Origin: Oryzibacter oryziterrae
GTDB taxonomy: Bacteria; Pseudomonadota; Alphaproteobacteria; Rhizobiales; Pleomorphomonadaceae
DNA: 64,000 nt
Direction of reading: 5' to 3'
NCBI RefSeq assembly: GCF_021864535.1
Contig: NZ_JAKJIC010000003.1
Span: forward strand, 235,941-299,940
This document shows positions 50,068-58,702 of this stretch, piece by piece. Under the pieces are notes generated by a model that saw only the letters and a list, made by a program, of their open reading frames with translations, was not told the DNA's origin and searched no databases. The position numbers and the translations under genes are program-made. Position 1 is the first letter of the stretch. Each line of letters opens with the position of its first letter.

Positions 50068-51287
50068 ACAGAATCAGGCTCCTTCCCCTGGTGCTCGTTG
50101 CGATCTCGGCCCTTCTGGCCGTGAAGATCCTCGGCTTTGTCACGGGGGTGGGGTCCTTTGCCGTCGGCCCGCAGTCGGCAACAGCCGAAGAGGGCGGCGG
50201 CCATGGCGGTGAGGCTGCTCCGCCTCCCGGCGATACGGTTCAACCTCTGTCCGGTCCATTGATGACCATGACGCAGCCGGTGGATCTGGCGCGCGAGGCC
50301 GAGCAGTTGAAGGCGGCGCAGGCTGCTGCGGCTGCGCATGGCGAAGGCGGCCATGGTGAGGCTGCGCCCGCTGCTGGGCATGGCGAAGCGGCGCCCGCCG
50401 ATGCCGCCCATGCCGAGGCGGCTCCTGCTGCTGCCGGTCACGGTGAGGCCGCCGCCGCTCCTGCCGAAGCCGCCCCGGCCGCAGGCCATGGTGACGCGGC
50501 TGCCGCCGCCCCGGCGGACGCTCATGCGCCGGCCGCCAAGGATGCTGCCGCACCGGCCGCTGACGGGGCTGCCCATGGCGAGGCTCCCGCAACTGCGGCC
50601 CATGGGGAGGCGGCGCCTGCAGCCGAAGGTCACGGTGGCGGTGGCGAACATGGCGCTGCCGCGCCAAAGGGACCTGTGGCCTATACGCAGCGCCCGCCGG
50701 AATATACGCCGCCGGCCGGATCTTCGGAGACGGCGATCCTCAACGCCTTGTCAGACCGCCGCAATGCGCTTGACCAGCGCGAACAGGATCTCGACCTGCG
50801 CGCCAAGCTGCTGCAGGCCGCCGAACAGCGGCTCGACCAACGGCTTCAGGAGCTGAAGTCCATCCAGCAGCAACTCGGCGGCTCGGACGTCAAGACCGCA
50901 GACGCCAAGGATGCGCAGGAGGTTCAGGCGCTGGTGGCGCTTTATGAAGCGATGAAGCCGAAGGCCGCGGCCGTTGTGTTCGACAAGCTGGACATGACCG
51001 TGCTGCTGCAGATTGCCACCAAGATGAATCCGCGCAAGCTGTCGCCGATCATGGCGGCCATGTCGCCTGACAAGGCGGGTTTGCTGACCATCGCCATGGC
51101 CGGCAATCTGGGTGATCGCAAGATCGTGGTGCAGACGGAAGAGGCGCCGCAAGGTCTGTCGCCGCTGCTGCCGGAAGTGACCAACGCGCTGAAGCCGCCC
51201 GCCAGTGCTCAGCCGTCCCTTGCGGATCTGCCGCAGATCCAGGGCACGCCTGCCGACCCGTCGCAAGCCGCTCCGCCGCAGCCCTGA
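50064..51287 (+). CDS. MotE-family protein with Ala/His-rich linker
   Basis: A 407-residue protein starting at GTG 50064 (4-bp overlap). A membrane segment lies at about 5-27. Residues about 45-212 are an Ala/Pro/Gly/His-rich linker with recurring GHGEAAPA-type units. A coiled coil (DQREQDLDLRAKLLQAAEQR) follows near 225-275, and the C-terminal part, VALYEAMKPKAAAVVFDKLD plus LLQIATKMNPRKLSPIMAAM, is the MgtE-N-like MotE domain. MotE is a periplasmic chaperone for the motor protein MotC in Sinorhizobium; whether it has that role here is uncertain. Confidence 0.8.
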   Translation: MNRIRLLPLVLVAISALLAVKILGFVTGVGSFAVGPQSATAEEGGGHGGEAAPPPGDTVQPLSGPLMTMTQPVDLAREAEQLKAAQAAAAAHGEGGHGEAAPAAGHGEAAPADAAHAEAAPAAAGHGEAAAAPAEAAPAAGHGDAAAAAPADAHAPAAKDAAAPAADGAAHGEAPATAAHGEAAPAAEGHGGGGEHGAAAPKGPVAYTQRPPEYTPPAGSSETAILNALSDRRNALDQREQDLDLRAKLLQAAEQRLDQRLQELKSIQQQLGGSDVKTADAKDAQEVQALVALYEAMKPKAAAVVFDKLDMTVLLQIATKMNPRKLSPIMAAMSPDKAGLLTIAMAGNLGDRKIVVQTEEAPQGLSPLLPEVTNALKPPASAQPSLADLPQIQGTPADPSQAAPPQP

Positions 51288-51380
51288 TCCGCGCGTGCCG
51301 TCCCTGGCTTTCTTTTTGAATTTCCGCCCAAATCCGCCCTGAAGCGGTAACGGCACATTAAGCGCGGCAGCCTAGGGTTC

Positions 51381-54300
51381 ATGACAGTGCCGGACGTGTG
51401 TCCGGCGTCTGGATGTGAACAGGATATGCGCGCCGCCTGGAGCCTTGACCGCCTTGGATCTTCAGCCTGCTGCAGCCCGGAATGGGGGCTGCGGTGGTTG
51501 GCGGCATTGCTCGTCTGCTGTGCTGTCTTCACGCTTGGAATGGCCGCGCCGGCCGCCGCCAACTATCGTGCCGAGGTCGAGCTCAAGACCGAACCGAACT
51601 TCGGCCGGATGATCGTTACCTTTCCCGATCTCAACATCATGCCGGCCTACAAGGTGGAGTCGGACAATGGTGTGCTGGTGTTGAAGTTCGACCAGCCGGT
51701 TGATCTCAACACCGACAATGTGCCCTCCATCCTGCATGACTATGTGATGATCGCCCGTGCCGACCCGGAAGGTCTGGGCGCACGCTTTGCTCTGGCGCGG
51801 ATGGTCAAGGTCAACACCATGGAGGCCGGGCCGCAGCTCTTCATCGACTTCCTGTCGCCCAACTGGTCCGGCCCGCCGCCGCGCCTGCCGGACGAGGTGA
51901 TCGCCGCGCTCGCCAAGCGGGCCGAGGCCGCCGCGATCGCTGCCAAGCAGGCCGAGATGATGAAGGTGGAGGGAAACCGCATCGCGCATGTCGATGTCTC
52001 GGCGAGTCGTACGCCGACCTTCAGCCGCATCACCTTCAAATGGAACGTGCCCTTCGAGGCGAACTTCCATCGTCAGGACACCAGTGTCAGCGTGGTGTTC
52101 AACCGGCTGGCAACGGCTGACATCAGCGACATCAAGGCCAACCTGCCACCCTTCGTCGACGACATGTCGACGGTCCAGACCGACAAGGGTGTCGCCTTCA
52201 ACGTGGCGGTCCAGCCCGTTGCCGACGTGCGCGCCTTCAAGGACGAGAATACCTATGTGATCGATGTGCAGGGACCGCCGGACCCGTCGACCATGGCGCC
52301 GATCGATCAGGCGCTGCAGTCTGCGGTCGGCATCGTTCCGGAGACGACGCCGGGCGCGACCGATCATGTGTCGGCCCCCGGGCAGGATCCGACCACGGCG
52401 GATTCCCCTGACGCGACTGCGCATGGCGCTGCGGCGCCCGATGCGGCGGCGCATGGAGACGCCACTGCCGCCCACACGGAGGCCGGGGCGCATGCCGCTC
52501 CTGCCGACCATGCCGCGACGCCGGCGGAAGGTGCGCCTGCGCCTGCCCACGAGAATGTCGACGCAAATGCCGGGCATGCCGCCCCAACCGAAGCCGGCCA
52601 TGCTCCTGTGACCGAGGCCGGCGCCGACGCCCCGCCGGCCCAGGACACGCACGCGGAGGCGACACCGCCGGCGCCCGCAGACCATGCTGCAGCCGAAGCG
52701 CCCACCGAGGCCGCGCACCCGGCGCCTGATGCGGGCGCTCATGCTCCTGAGGCACCTGCCGCGGTAGCTCACGCTGCCGAGACGCTGGCCGCGACCAACG
52801 AAGCGCCGGTCACCGCCGGGACGACATCCCAGACCGACACGACCGCTGCACCGCATGCGGCGGCAAACGAACCGTCAGCGACGGCGGCGCCGCAGGATCA
52901 GGCCGAACTGCCGGACAATGCGCTCACGCGCGTGCTGACCGACGGCATCATCCGTGTCGACGCCAAGCGGGTAGGGCAGGCGACGCATCTGGTTTTCCCC
53001 TATCAGCACCCGACGGGCTCGGCGCTGTTCACGCGGGGCAACACGCTGTGGATGGTGTTCGACGACCCCGCGCCGATCGATTCTGCGTCGCTGCAGGATG
53101 CGCTGGCCGGCTTTGCGCGCAGCATCGAGCCGATGACCATCGGCGACGCACAGGCGCTGCGGATCGAGATGGCAAAGTCCTTCCTGGCGACCATCGGGCC
53201 GGATGGAAACAATTGGGTGGTGACCATCGGCGAGCTTGTCACCGATCCGCCGCGCCCCTTGCCGATTTCGCGCAATGTGCATCTGGACGGGTCAAAGTCG
53301 CTGGACGTGCCCTTCGGCCAGGTGTCGAAGATCCATCGCTTCCAGGATCCGAGTTCGGGCGAGACGCTGTTTGTCGTCACCGGCAAGGGACAGCCGCGCG
53401 GTCTCATCAAGCCGCAGAGCTTTGCCGAGATGGATGCGCTGCAGTCGGCGCATGGTCTCGCCTTCATCCCGAAGGTGGATGATCTCGAGGTGACCGCCTC
53501 CGGCGAGTTGGTCTCGATCTCGCGACCGGGTGGCATGGCGGTATCCACGGTGGCGCAGCAGAAGAAGGCCAGCCTGCTGGATCTGCCGCTGTCGCTGGGG
53601 TCGACCTTCAATCGCAAGAATGGCTATGTGGATTTCCACGGCATGGCCGCGAGCGATCCGCAAGACTTCTGGGACAAGCGTCACAAGATGACGCTGGATG
53701 TTGCGCAGGCGCGCGAGATGCCCGAGCGGGTCGAGAAATGGTACAAGACCGCGACCTTCAATCTGGCGAATGGTCTCGGCCCCGAGACCATCGGGCCGCT
53801 GAACCTCATCGGCATGCTGGCACCAGAGGAGACGGCGTCCGATCGCATGGCGGTGCTGCGGGCCGGTGGCGAACTGCTGACCTACCGGCCGGAGGAAACG
53901 CTGAAGCTCCTAGACCGACCGGAGTTCAGCGAGAGCCCGGACGCTTCGGTCTGGCGTGGCATGGCCTACGCGGACCTCGGCAAGTATCCTGAGGCCCAAA
54001 AGGAGTTCGTGCATGGCGACGTGGCCATCGGCACGTTTCCGCCGCTGATCCAGCGCCGCTACATGCTCGACGACGTGGCGACCGCCATCGAGCTCAAGGA
54101 TTTCACGACGGCCCGCGATCTCCTGGCCAAGATCGATCCGCAGACGCTGAGCAAGCCCGAGCGCGCCAAGTTGGACCTGCTGAGCGCGCTGGCGCGCGAT
54201 GCGGCCGGTCATGTCTCGGATGCCATCGAGCTCCTGTCCAATATCGTGCGCGAGTCCAACGGTCCGACGGCGGCCGAGGCGACCTACCGCCTGGTGCAGA

Positions 54301-55433
54301 TGCAGCGGCGCGAAGGGCTGATCACCCTCGACCAGGGCATCGACCGGTTGGAGCAGCTGGCGGTGGCCTGGCGCGGCGACGAGATCGAACTGAAGACCCT
54401 GCGGCTGCTCAGCCAGTATTCGGTGGAGCGGGGCAACTATCGGCGCGCCTTCGAAGTGATGCGGGTGGCCGAACAGGTCAACCCAAATGCCAAGACGACG
54501 CGGCTTATCAGCCAGGACATGCAGTCGGCCTTCGCCCAGCTGTTCCTCGATGGCAAGGCCGACAGCATGAAGCCCATCGACGCGCTGGCGCTCTATTATG
54601 ACTTCCGTGAGCTGACACCGAACGGTCGTCGTGGTGACGCCATGGTGCGCAAGCTTGCCGACCGGCTGGTGGACGTGGATCTGCTGCCGCAGGCCTCGCA
54701 GCTTCTGGACTATCAGGTGCAGAACCGCTTGCGCGGTGCGGCGCGGGCGCAGGTGGCGGCCGATCTGGCGATGATCTACCTGCTGGACCATCGCCCCGAC
54801 AAGGCGCTGCTGACCTTGGCCAAGACGCGTCAGGCGGAGCTGCCGGTGGCGATCGAACGCCAGCGCAGGACCGTGGAAGCCAAGGCGATGGCGGACTCGG
54901 GCAATCCCGACGGCGCGCTTGAGCTGGTGCGACCGCTGGACGGTCCGGAAGTCGATCGGCTGCGGGCGGACATTCTGTGGTCGGCCAATCGCTATGGTGA
55001 GGCCGGCGATCAGTTCGAGCGGCTGCTCGGCGGGCGCTGGAACGACAATCTGCCGCTGTCTCCGGTGGAGCAGCTGGAAGTTCTGAAGGCGGGTATCGGC
55101 TACACGCTGGTCAACGATCGGCTCAGCGTCGACCGGCTGAGATCCAAGTATGCCGGGAAGATGGCCGAGACGCCGAATGGTTCGGCTTTCGAGGCGGTAA
55201 CCGGCCCGATCACCGCCAATGGCGCCAACTTCGATGAAGTGGTGAAGTCGGTCGGTTCGGCCGATACCATGTCGTCCTTCCTCTCGGACTATCGCAAGCG
55301 CTATCTGGACATTGGCGTCAGCGACAAGCCGGCGGTGATCGATGGCGCCGGTGGCCCGTCGGCGGACGCTGCTGCGCCCACCGATACCGCGCCGCGCGCC
55401 GACGCCGGTCAGGCCGGCCCGAGTGCGGGCTGA
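51381..55433 (+). CDS. Large secreted/anchored protein with His/Ala-rich linker and TPR-type C-terminal half
   Basis: A 1350-residue protein. A signal or anchor segment spans about 36-60 (LAALLVCCAVFTLGMAAPAA). Residues 60-330 form a domain of unknown type, 335-470 is a low-complexity region of Ala, Pro, His and Glu, 480-760 is beta-rich, and the remaining 550 or so residues are helical repeats of tetratricopeptide type (for example GMAYADLGKYPEAQKEF). It resembles the large tetratricopeptide proteins found after motE-like genes in Hyphomicrobiales flagellar clusters. The start is uncertain: ATG 51381 or ATG 51426. It probably acts in the periplasm at the motor, but no role has been assigned. 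Confidence 0.75.
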   Translation: MTVPDVCPASGCEQDMRAAWSLDRLGSSACCSPEWGLRWLAALLVCCAVFTLGMAAPAAANYRAEVELKTEPNFGRMIVTFPDLNIMPAYKVESDNGVLVLKFDQPVDLNTDNVPSILHDYVMIARADPEGLGARFALARMVKVNTMEAGPQLFIDFLSPNWSGPPPRLPDEVIAALAKRAEAAAIAAKQAEMMKVEGNRIAHVDVSASRTPTFSRITFKWNVPFEANFHRQDTSVSVVFNRLATADISDIKANLPPFVDDMSTVQTDKGVAFNVAVQPVADVRAFKDENTYVIDVQGPPDPSTMAPIDQALQSAVGIVPETTPGATDHVSAPGQDPTTADSPDATAHGAAAPDAAAHGDATAAHTEAGAHAAPADHAATPAEGAPAPAHENVDANAGHAAPTEAGHAPVTEAGADAPPAQDTHAEATPPAPADHAAAEAPTEAAHPAPDAGAHAPEAPAAVAHAAETLAATNEAPVTAGTTSQTDTTAAPHAAANEPSATAAPQDQAELPDNALTRVLTDGIIRVDAKRVGQATHLVFPYQHPTGSALFTRGNTLWMVFDDPAPIDSASLQDALAGFARSIEPMTIGDAQALRIEMAKSFLATIGPDGNNWVVTIGELVTDPPRPLPISRNVHLDGSKSLDVPFGQVSKIHRFQDPSSGETLFVVTGKGQPRGLIKPQSFAEMDALQSAHGLAFIPKVDDLEVTASGELVSISRPGGMAVSTVAQQKKASLLDLPLSLGSTFNRKNGYVDFHGMAASDPQDFWDKRHKMTLDVAQAREMPERVEKWYKTATFNLANGLGPETIGPLNLIGMLAPEETASDRMAVLRAGGELLTYRPEETLKLLDRPEFSESPDASVWRGMAYADLGKYPEAQKEFVHGDVAIGTFPPLIQRRYMLDDVATAIELKDFTTARDLLAKIDPQTLSKPERAKLDLLSALARDAAGHVSDAIELLSNIVRESNGPTAAEATYRLVQMQRREGLITLDQGIDRLEQLAVAWRGDEIELKTLRLLSQYSVERGNYRRAFEVMRVAEQVNPNAKTTRLISQDMQSAFAQLFLDGKADSMKPIDALALYYDFRELTPNGRRGDAMVRKLADRLVDVDLLPQASQLLDYQVQNRLRGAARAQVAADLAMIYLLDHRPDKALLTLAKTRQAELPVAIERQRRTVEAKAMADSGNPDGALELVRPLDGPEVDRLRADILWSANRYGEAGDQFERLLGGRWNDNLPLSPVEQLEVLKAGIGYTLVNDRLSVDRLRSKYAGKMAETPNGSAFEAVTGPITANGANFDEVVKSVGSADTMSSFLSDYRKRYLDIGVSDKPAVIDGAGGPSADAAAPTDTAPRADAGQAGPSAG

Positions 55434-55463
55434 TCGACTGTGGGCAACCGGCCGTCGGCCTGA

Positions 55464-56249
55464 TCAGGTGACGTAGCTGCGGATCAGGCTGCCGGCGAGC
55501 AGCGACCAGCCGTCCACCAGCACGAAGAAGATCAGCTTGAACGGCAGCGAGACGACAACAGGCGGCAGCATCATCATGCCCATGGCCATGAGGATCGACG
55601 AGACGACCATGTCGATGATCAGGAAGGGCAGATAGAGCAGGAAGCCGATCTCGAAGGCCCGGCGCAGCTCCGAGATCATGAAGGCGGGTATGATGATCCG
55701 CGTTTCAAGGTCCGACTGCTGGTCGGGTTGGGGCACGCCCGAGAGATCGACGAAGAGCTTCAAGTCCGCCTCGCGGGTGTTCTTCAGCATGAAGGCGCGG
55801 AAGGGGGCGAGGGCGCGATCGAAGCCCACGTCCAGTTCGACCTGATTGTCGACCACCGGCTTGACGCCTTCGTTGTAGGCCTGCTCGAAGGTGGGCGCCA
55901 TGATGAAGGCGCTGAGGAAGAGCGCGAAGGACACCATAACCGCATTGGGCGGCGCTGACTGCAGGCCGATGGCGCTGCGCAAGAGCGAGAGCACGACGAC
56001 GATGCGGGTGAAGCTCGTCATCATCACGAGGATGGACGGGGCAAGACTCAGCACCGTCATCAAGCCGATCAGCTGGACGGCACGCTGGGTCAGCGTCGAG
56101 CCCTGCCCGAGCGAAATCGAGACGTCCTGAGCTGCGGCGGGGGCGACGGTCAGGGCGGTGGCACAGGCCACGGCCAGCACACCGAGACCGATCCGCCAGC
56201 CTGTCGAGCGGAAGCGCCGGGCGCTTTGGTCTGCGGACGAGTCGTGCAT
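55464..56249 (-). CDS. fliP: Flagellar type III export gate protein FliP
   Basis: A 261-residue integral membrane protein of the FliP-Q-R gate. The cleavable signal is at residues about 10-40, and four core membrane segments follow. Motifs LMTVLSLAPSILVMMTSFTR, IVVVLSLLRSAIGLQSAPPN and MGMMMLPPVVVSLPFKLIFF are FliP signatures. ATG 56249 is chosen over TTG 56294. It is 163 bp from fliO and converges on the large TPR gene with a 30-bp gap. Confidence 0.95.
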   Translation of the reverse strand: MHDSSADQSARRFRSTGWRIGLGVLAVACATALTVAPAAAQDVSISLGQGSTLTQRAVQLIGLMTVLSLAPSILVMMTSFTRIVVVLSLLRSAIGLQSAPPNAVMVSFALFLSAFIMAPTFEQAYNEGVKPVVDNQVELDVGFDRALAPFRAFMLKNTREADLKLFVDLSGVPQPDQQSDLETRIIIPAFMISELRRAFEIGFLLYLPFLIIDMVVSSILMAMGMMMLPPVVVSLPFKLIFFVLVDGWSLLAGSLIRSYVT

Positions 56250-56374
56250 CGGAAATGCAACCTTCCCTGACGTTTGTGTCGCCTCGACCGCCAACTGTTG
56301 CCAGGCGACGCCTGTCTGGGCGTCATGGCCGGCTACGCAGTTTCATCGCGGTCTCTGTCAGGAGGTTGTTAACC

Positions 56375-56404
56375 CGGGCGCGCCCAAGGACAAGAGCGCG
56401 CCCG
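56375..56404 (-). terminator. GC-rich hairpin between fliO and fliP
   Basis: The 9-bp stem CGGGCGCGC (56375-56383) with GCGCGCCCG (56396-56404) lies just after the fliO stop. No T-run follows on the minus strand, so it may be an mRNA-stability or attenuation element rather than a full terminator. Confidence 0.5.
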
Positions 56405-56411
56405 GCGTTGA

Positions 56412-57848
56412 TCAACGTTTTCCCTTGGAATCTCCGGCCAGCTCGTCGAGCAGGCGGGCCATCTCGTCTTCCAGCGAGGAAAACTCGGGCGCGTCGGCCT
56501 TGGCCGGAGCTGCCACAGGCGGCGGTTCGACGGCCGGCACAGCGGCCACGACCGGAGCGGCGTGCGGCGGATCGAAGCGCGAGGACTCACGGGAGACCAG
56601 ACTGGATTCAAGGGCCTTGGTCAGATCTTCATCGAAGCTGGGCGAGGTGAGGGCGGTGGGCTCGGCCACCGGCTCCTGTGCCGGCGAAGCGACGCGCGGG
56701 CGGCGCTCGACCGCAGTCGGGTTGGCCCGGGGGGCGAAGGAGCGCTCGACCGGCTTGGCTTCGACGGGCTTGGGATCGGCGACGCGCGGCTCGATACGGG
56801 CTTCGACTGCCGGTGTTTCGACGGGCTTTGCCTCGACGCTCTTGGGCTCGGCCGGCTTGGCGGTCTGCTGCTGGGTGCGCGGACGCAGCCACGCGCTGGC
56901 GGCGGGAATCACGGGGCGAGCGGCGGCAGGCTGCGCGCGCGGCTCGACCTTGGGCTCGGGCGTGGTCGGTGCGGGACGGGCGAGCGGAGCGACTTCAGCC
57001 GTCGCCGGACGAACGGGCGCGGGCGCCGGTGCGGCTTCCACAGGGGCGCCGATGTCGCCAAGGTCGTTCTTCAGGGCCTCGTCCAAATGACGGGCGAGAT
57101 CCTCAAAGGCGTTGCTTTCGGGCGCGGGCTGGGCAACCGGCTGTTCGGGCGCGGCGATTGGCGATTCCGGCTGCGGGACGATGGCAGCGATCGGGCTGAC
57201 GGTGGGAACCACGCGCTCCGGCTCGGGCGGCACATAAGCGGTGGGCGCAACCGGCGTGGGTTCCACAACGGGCGCACGCTGCGGCACGGGCTTGGGGCGC
57301 AGGGTTGCCACGGCCGGGCTGCGCTCGACCGGATTGGAGCGCGAGAGCGGGGGCTGGCGCACGATCGGCGCTTCCGCCGCGCGGACCGGCACAGGGGCGG
57401 GTTGGGCGAGAGGCTCGGGGGTGGCGGACTGAATGGCAGGCGCCGGCTCAACGGGGATTGCGGATGGTTCGGACCGCGCGGTGTCCTCGGGTTCCGCCGC
57501 AACGGGGGCCGAACTGCGCAGTCCGGCGCGCCCGATGCTGCCGACCGGCACGCCACGGATGATCGTGGGCTCGACGACGAGGTCGTTGCCGCCACCGACA
57601 AGAATCAGATGTTCGACATTGTCGCGGCGAACGAGGATCAGGCGACGCTTGGGATCGACCGCCACGGCATCCACCACGGCGAGCCGGTTTTGACGACCCT
57701 TGAACGCAGCGAGAGCGCCGCCGCCGACGGAGTTCTGCAGGACCCAACGCAACAGCCACAAAAGTCCGGCGATCACAGCGAATGCCAGGGCGTATTTGAT
57801 CACCGTTGCACCGGCGGAGCCGAACCAATTTACCAACAGATCCTGCAT
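56412..57848 (-). CDS. fliO: Flagellar biosynthetic protein FliO with long disordered tail
   Basis: A 478-residue FliO homolog. A membrane segment is at about 16-40 (VIKYALAFAVIAGLLWLLRW); the FliO core (about 45-100, RLAVVDAVAVDPKRRLILVR, VEHLILVGGG) follows. About 380 residues after this are Pro/Ala/Glu/Val-rich, without predicted fold. E. coli FliO is about 120 residues. The core is sound; the tail is an uncommon addition. FliO assists FliP oligomer assembly, and fliP follows on the same strand. Confidence 0.85.
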   Translation of the reverse strand: MQDLLVNWFGSAGATVIKYALAFAVIAGLLWLLRWVLQNSVGGGALAAFKGRQNRLAVVDAVAVDPKRRLILVRRDNVEHLILVGGGNDLVVEPTIIRGVPVGSIGRAGLRSSAPVAAEPEDTARSEPSAIPVEPAPAIQSATPEPLAQPAPVPVRAAEAPIVRQPPLSRSNPVERSPAVATLRPKPVPQRAPVVEPTPVAPTAYVPPEPERVVPTVSPIAAIVPQPESPIAAPEQPVAQPAPESNAFEDLARHLDEALKNDLGDIGAPVEAAPAPAPVRPATAEVAPLARPAPTTPEPKVEPRAQPAAARPVIPAASAWLRPRTQQQTAKPAEPKSVEAKPVETPAVEARIEPRVADPKPVEAKPVERSFAPRANPTAVERRPRVASPAQEPVAEPTALTSPSFDEDLTKALESSLVSRESSRFDPPHAAPVVAAVPAVEPPPVAAPAKADAPEFSSLEDEMARLLDELAGDSKGKR

Positions 57849-57945
57849 GTTCCTTACCTGCTCAAAGTCGTCGCGCCGGCACGGCGGACGGGCGTATTTG
57901 ACGGTTTACCCAATAAATCGAAAATTATTTGGTAACCTCACTACG

Positions 57946-57977
57946 GCGTTACGATCGTTTCTTTTCCATCGTAACGC
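57946..57977. promoter_or_regulatory. Inverted repeat GCGTTACGAT-N12-ATCGTAACGC
   Basis: Perfect 10-bp arms at 57946-57955 and 57968-57977 around a 12-base pyrimidine-rich spacer. It lies 98 bp upstream of fliO on its strand, so it could be an operator for the fliO-fliP operon or a stem-loop in its leader. Confidence 0.5.
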
Positions 57978-58091
57978 GGCAACAATTTCCCCTTCGTCGC
58001 AATGCGCAAGGGCAGTGCGTATAGCCCCAAGTCGAGATATCCGCCAATTTTGGCAATTTTCAAGCCTGTTCTATCCCTGAAGGCTTAATTG

Positions 58092-58106
58092 TTAACCACT
58101 CGTTAA
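58092..58106. promoter_or_regulatory. CtrA box upstream of flgB
   Basis: TTAA (58092-58095), seven bases, TTAA (58103-58106): perfect. It is 150 bp before the flgB start and 8 bp from the FlbD-type site. Confidence 0.65.
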
Positions 58107-58114
58107 CCATCAGG

Positions 58115-58131
58115 CCGGCAATTATTGCCTA
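58115..58131. promoter_or_regulatory. Candidate FlbD-type site upstream of flgB
   Basis: CCGGCA-ATTAT-TGCCTA with the inner core GGCAAT-T-ATTGCC fully palindromic; it shares the 6-5-6 form of the flgE, flgI and flgF sites. Confidence 0.55.
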
Positions 58132-58201
58132 GAAGCCCGGGGCCGAGACTCAATGTCCACTGTCGCGACCGGGGCTCTTCAAGGGCAGCAAGGGCTGGCG
58201 G

Positions 58202-58217
58202 TGGCGTCCATTTCGCC
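58202..58217 (+). promoter_or_regulatory. Possible sigma-54 promoter of flgB
   Basis: TGGCGTC-CATT-TCGCC keeps TGG, GC and the GG-N10-GC spacing but lacks the -12 TT. It is 71 bp from the FlbD-type site, as expected for an enhancer-driven promoter. Confidence 0.35.
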
Positions 58218-58255
58218 CGACAGCCCCTGCAAAACGCGATCGGCGGTTCTGTTCG

Positions 58256-58666
58256 ATGTCAATGACCGACATTCCCATGCTGCAGGCCATCAAGGCCAAG
58301 CTCAAGTATCACGAGCTTCGGCAGAAAGTGCTTGCCGAGAACGTCGCCAATGCGGAGACGCCCGGATATCAGGGCAAGGACATCAAGCCGCAGGATTTCT
58401 TCCGCGTAGCGGTGGAAGACAGCGACCGGTCAGGCGTCATGCCCATCACCACCAGTCCGCTGCACATGCCCGGACAGATGATCACCAACACCGGCCCCAA
58501 CAAGGAGCAGACGGTGGATGGCTATGAAGTGACGCCGGATGGCAACTCGGTGTCCCTCGAAGATCAGATGATGAAGGTCACCGACAACCAGATGGACTAC
58601 CAGGTGGCGACCAATCTCTACCAGCGCAGTCTCAACCTGCTGAAAACAGCGGTCGGCAAGCGGTGA
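58256..58666 (+). CDS. flgB: Flagellar proximal rod protein FlgB
   Basis: A 136-residue rod subunit. LRQKVLAENVANAETPGYQG is the axial-family N-terminal motif, and the C-terminal YQVATNLYQRSLNLLKTAVG is the matching helix. The start may be ATG 58256 or 58262; ribosome-binding sites are weak. It is the first of the flgB-flgC-fliE-fliQ-fliR-flhB operon. Confidence 0.95.
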   Translation: MSMTDIPMLQAIKAKLKYHELRQKVLAENVANAETPGYQGKDIKPQDFFRVAVEDSDRSGVMPITTSPLHMPGQMITNTGPNKEQTVDGYEVTPDGNSVSLEDQMMKVTDNQMDYQVATNLYQRSLNLLKTAVGKR

Positions 58667-58702
58667 TAGCCCGGCGCAACATTTCTCGACAGGAGCGGTA
58701 GC

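Larger units (their letters stand above)
57849..58255. other. Divergent control region fliO | flgB
   Basis: About 400 bp without a gene. It carries the 10-bp-arm inverted repeat at 57946-57977, a perfect CtrA box (58092-58106), a CCGGCA-N5-TGCC palindrome (58115-58131) and a weak sigma-54 match (58202-58217). It is AT-rich at 57905-57935 and 57980-58090. Confidence 0.6.

Noticed and set aside
57975..57995. Sigma-54-like match on the minus strand before fliO
   Set aside because: The -24 half (GGGGAAA on that strand) lacks TGGCA; only the -12 TTGC agrees.
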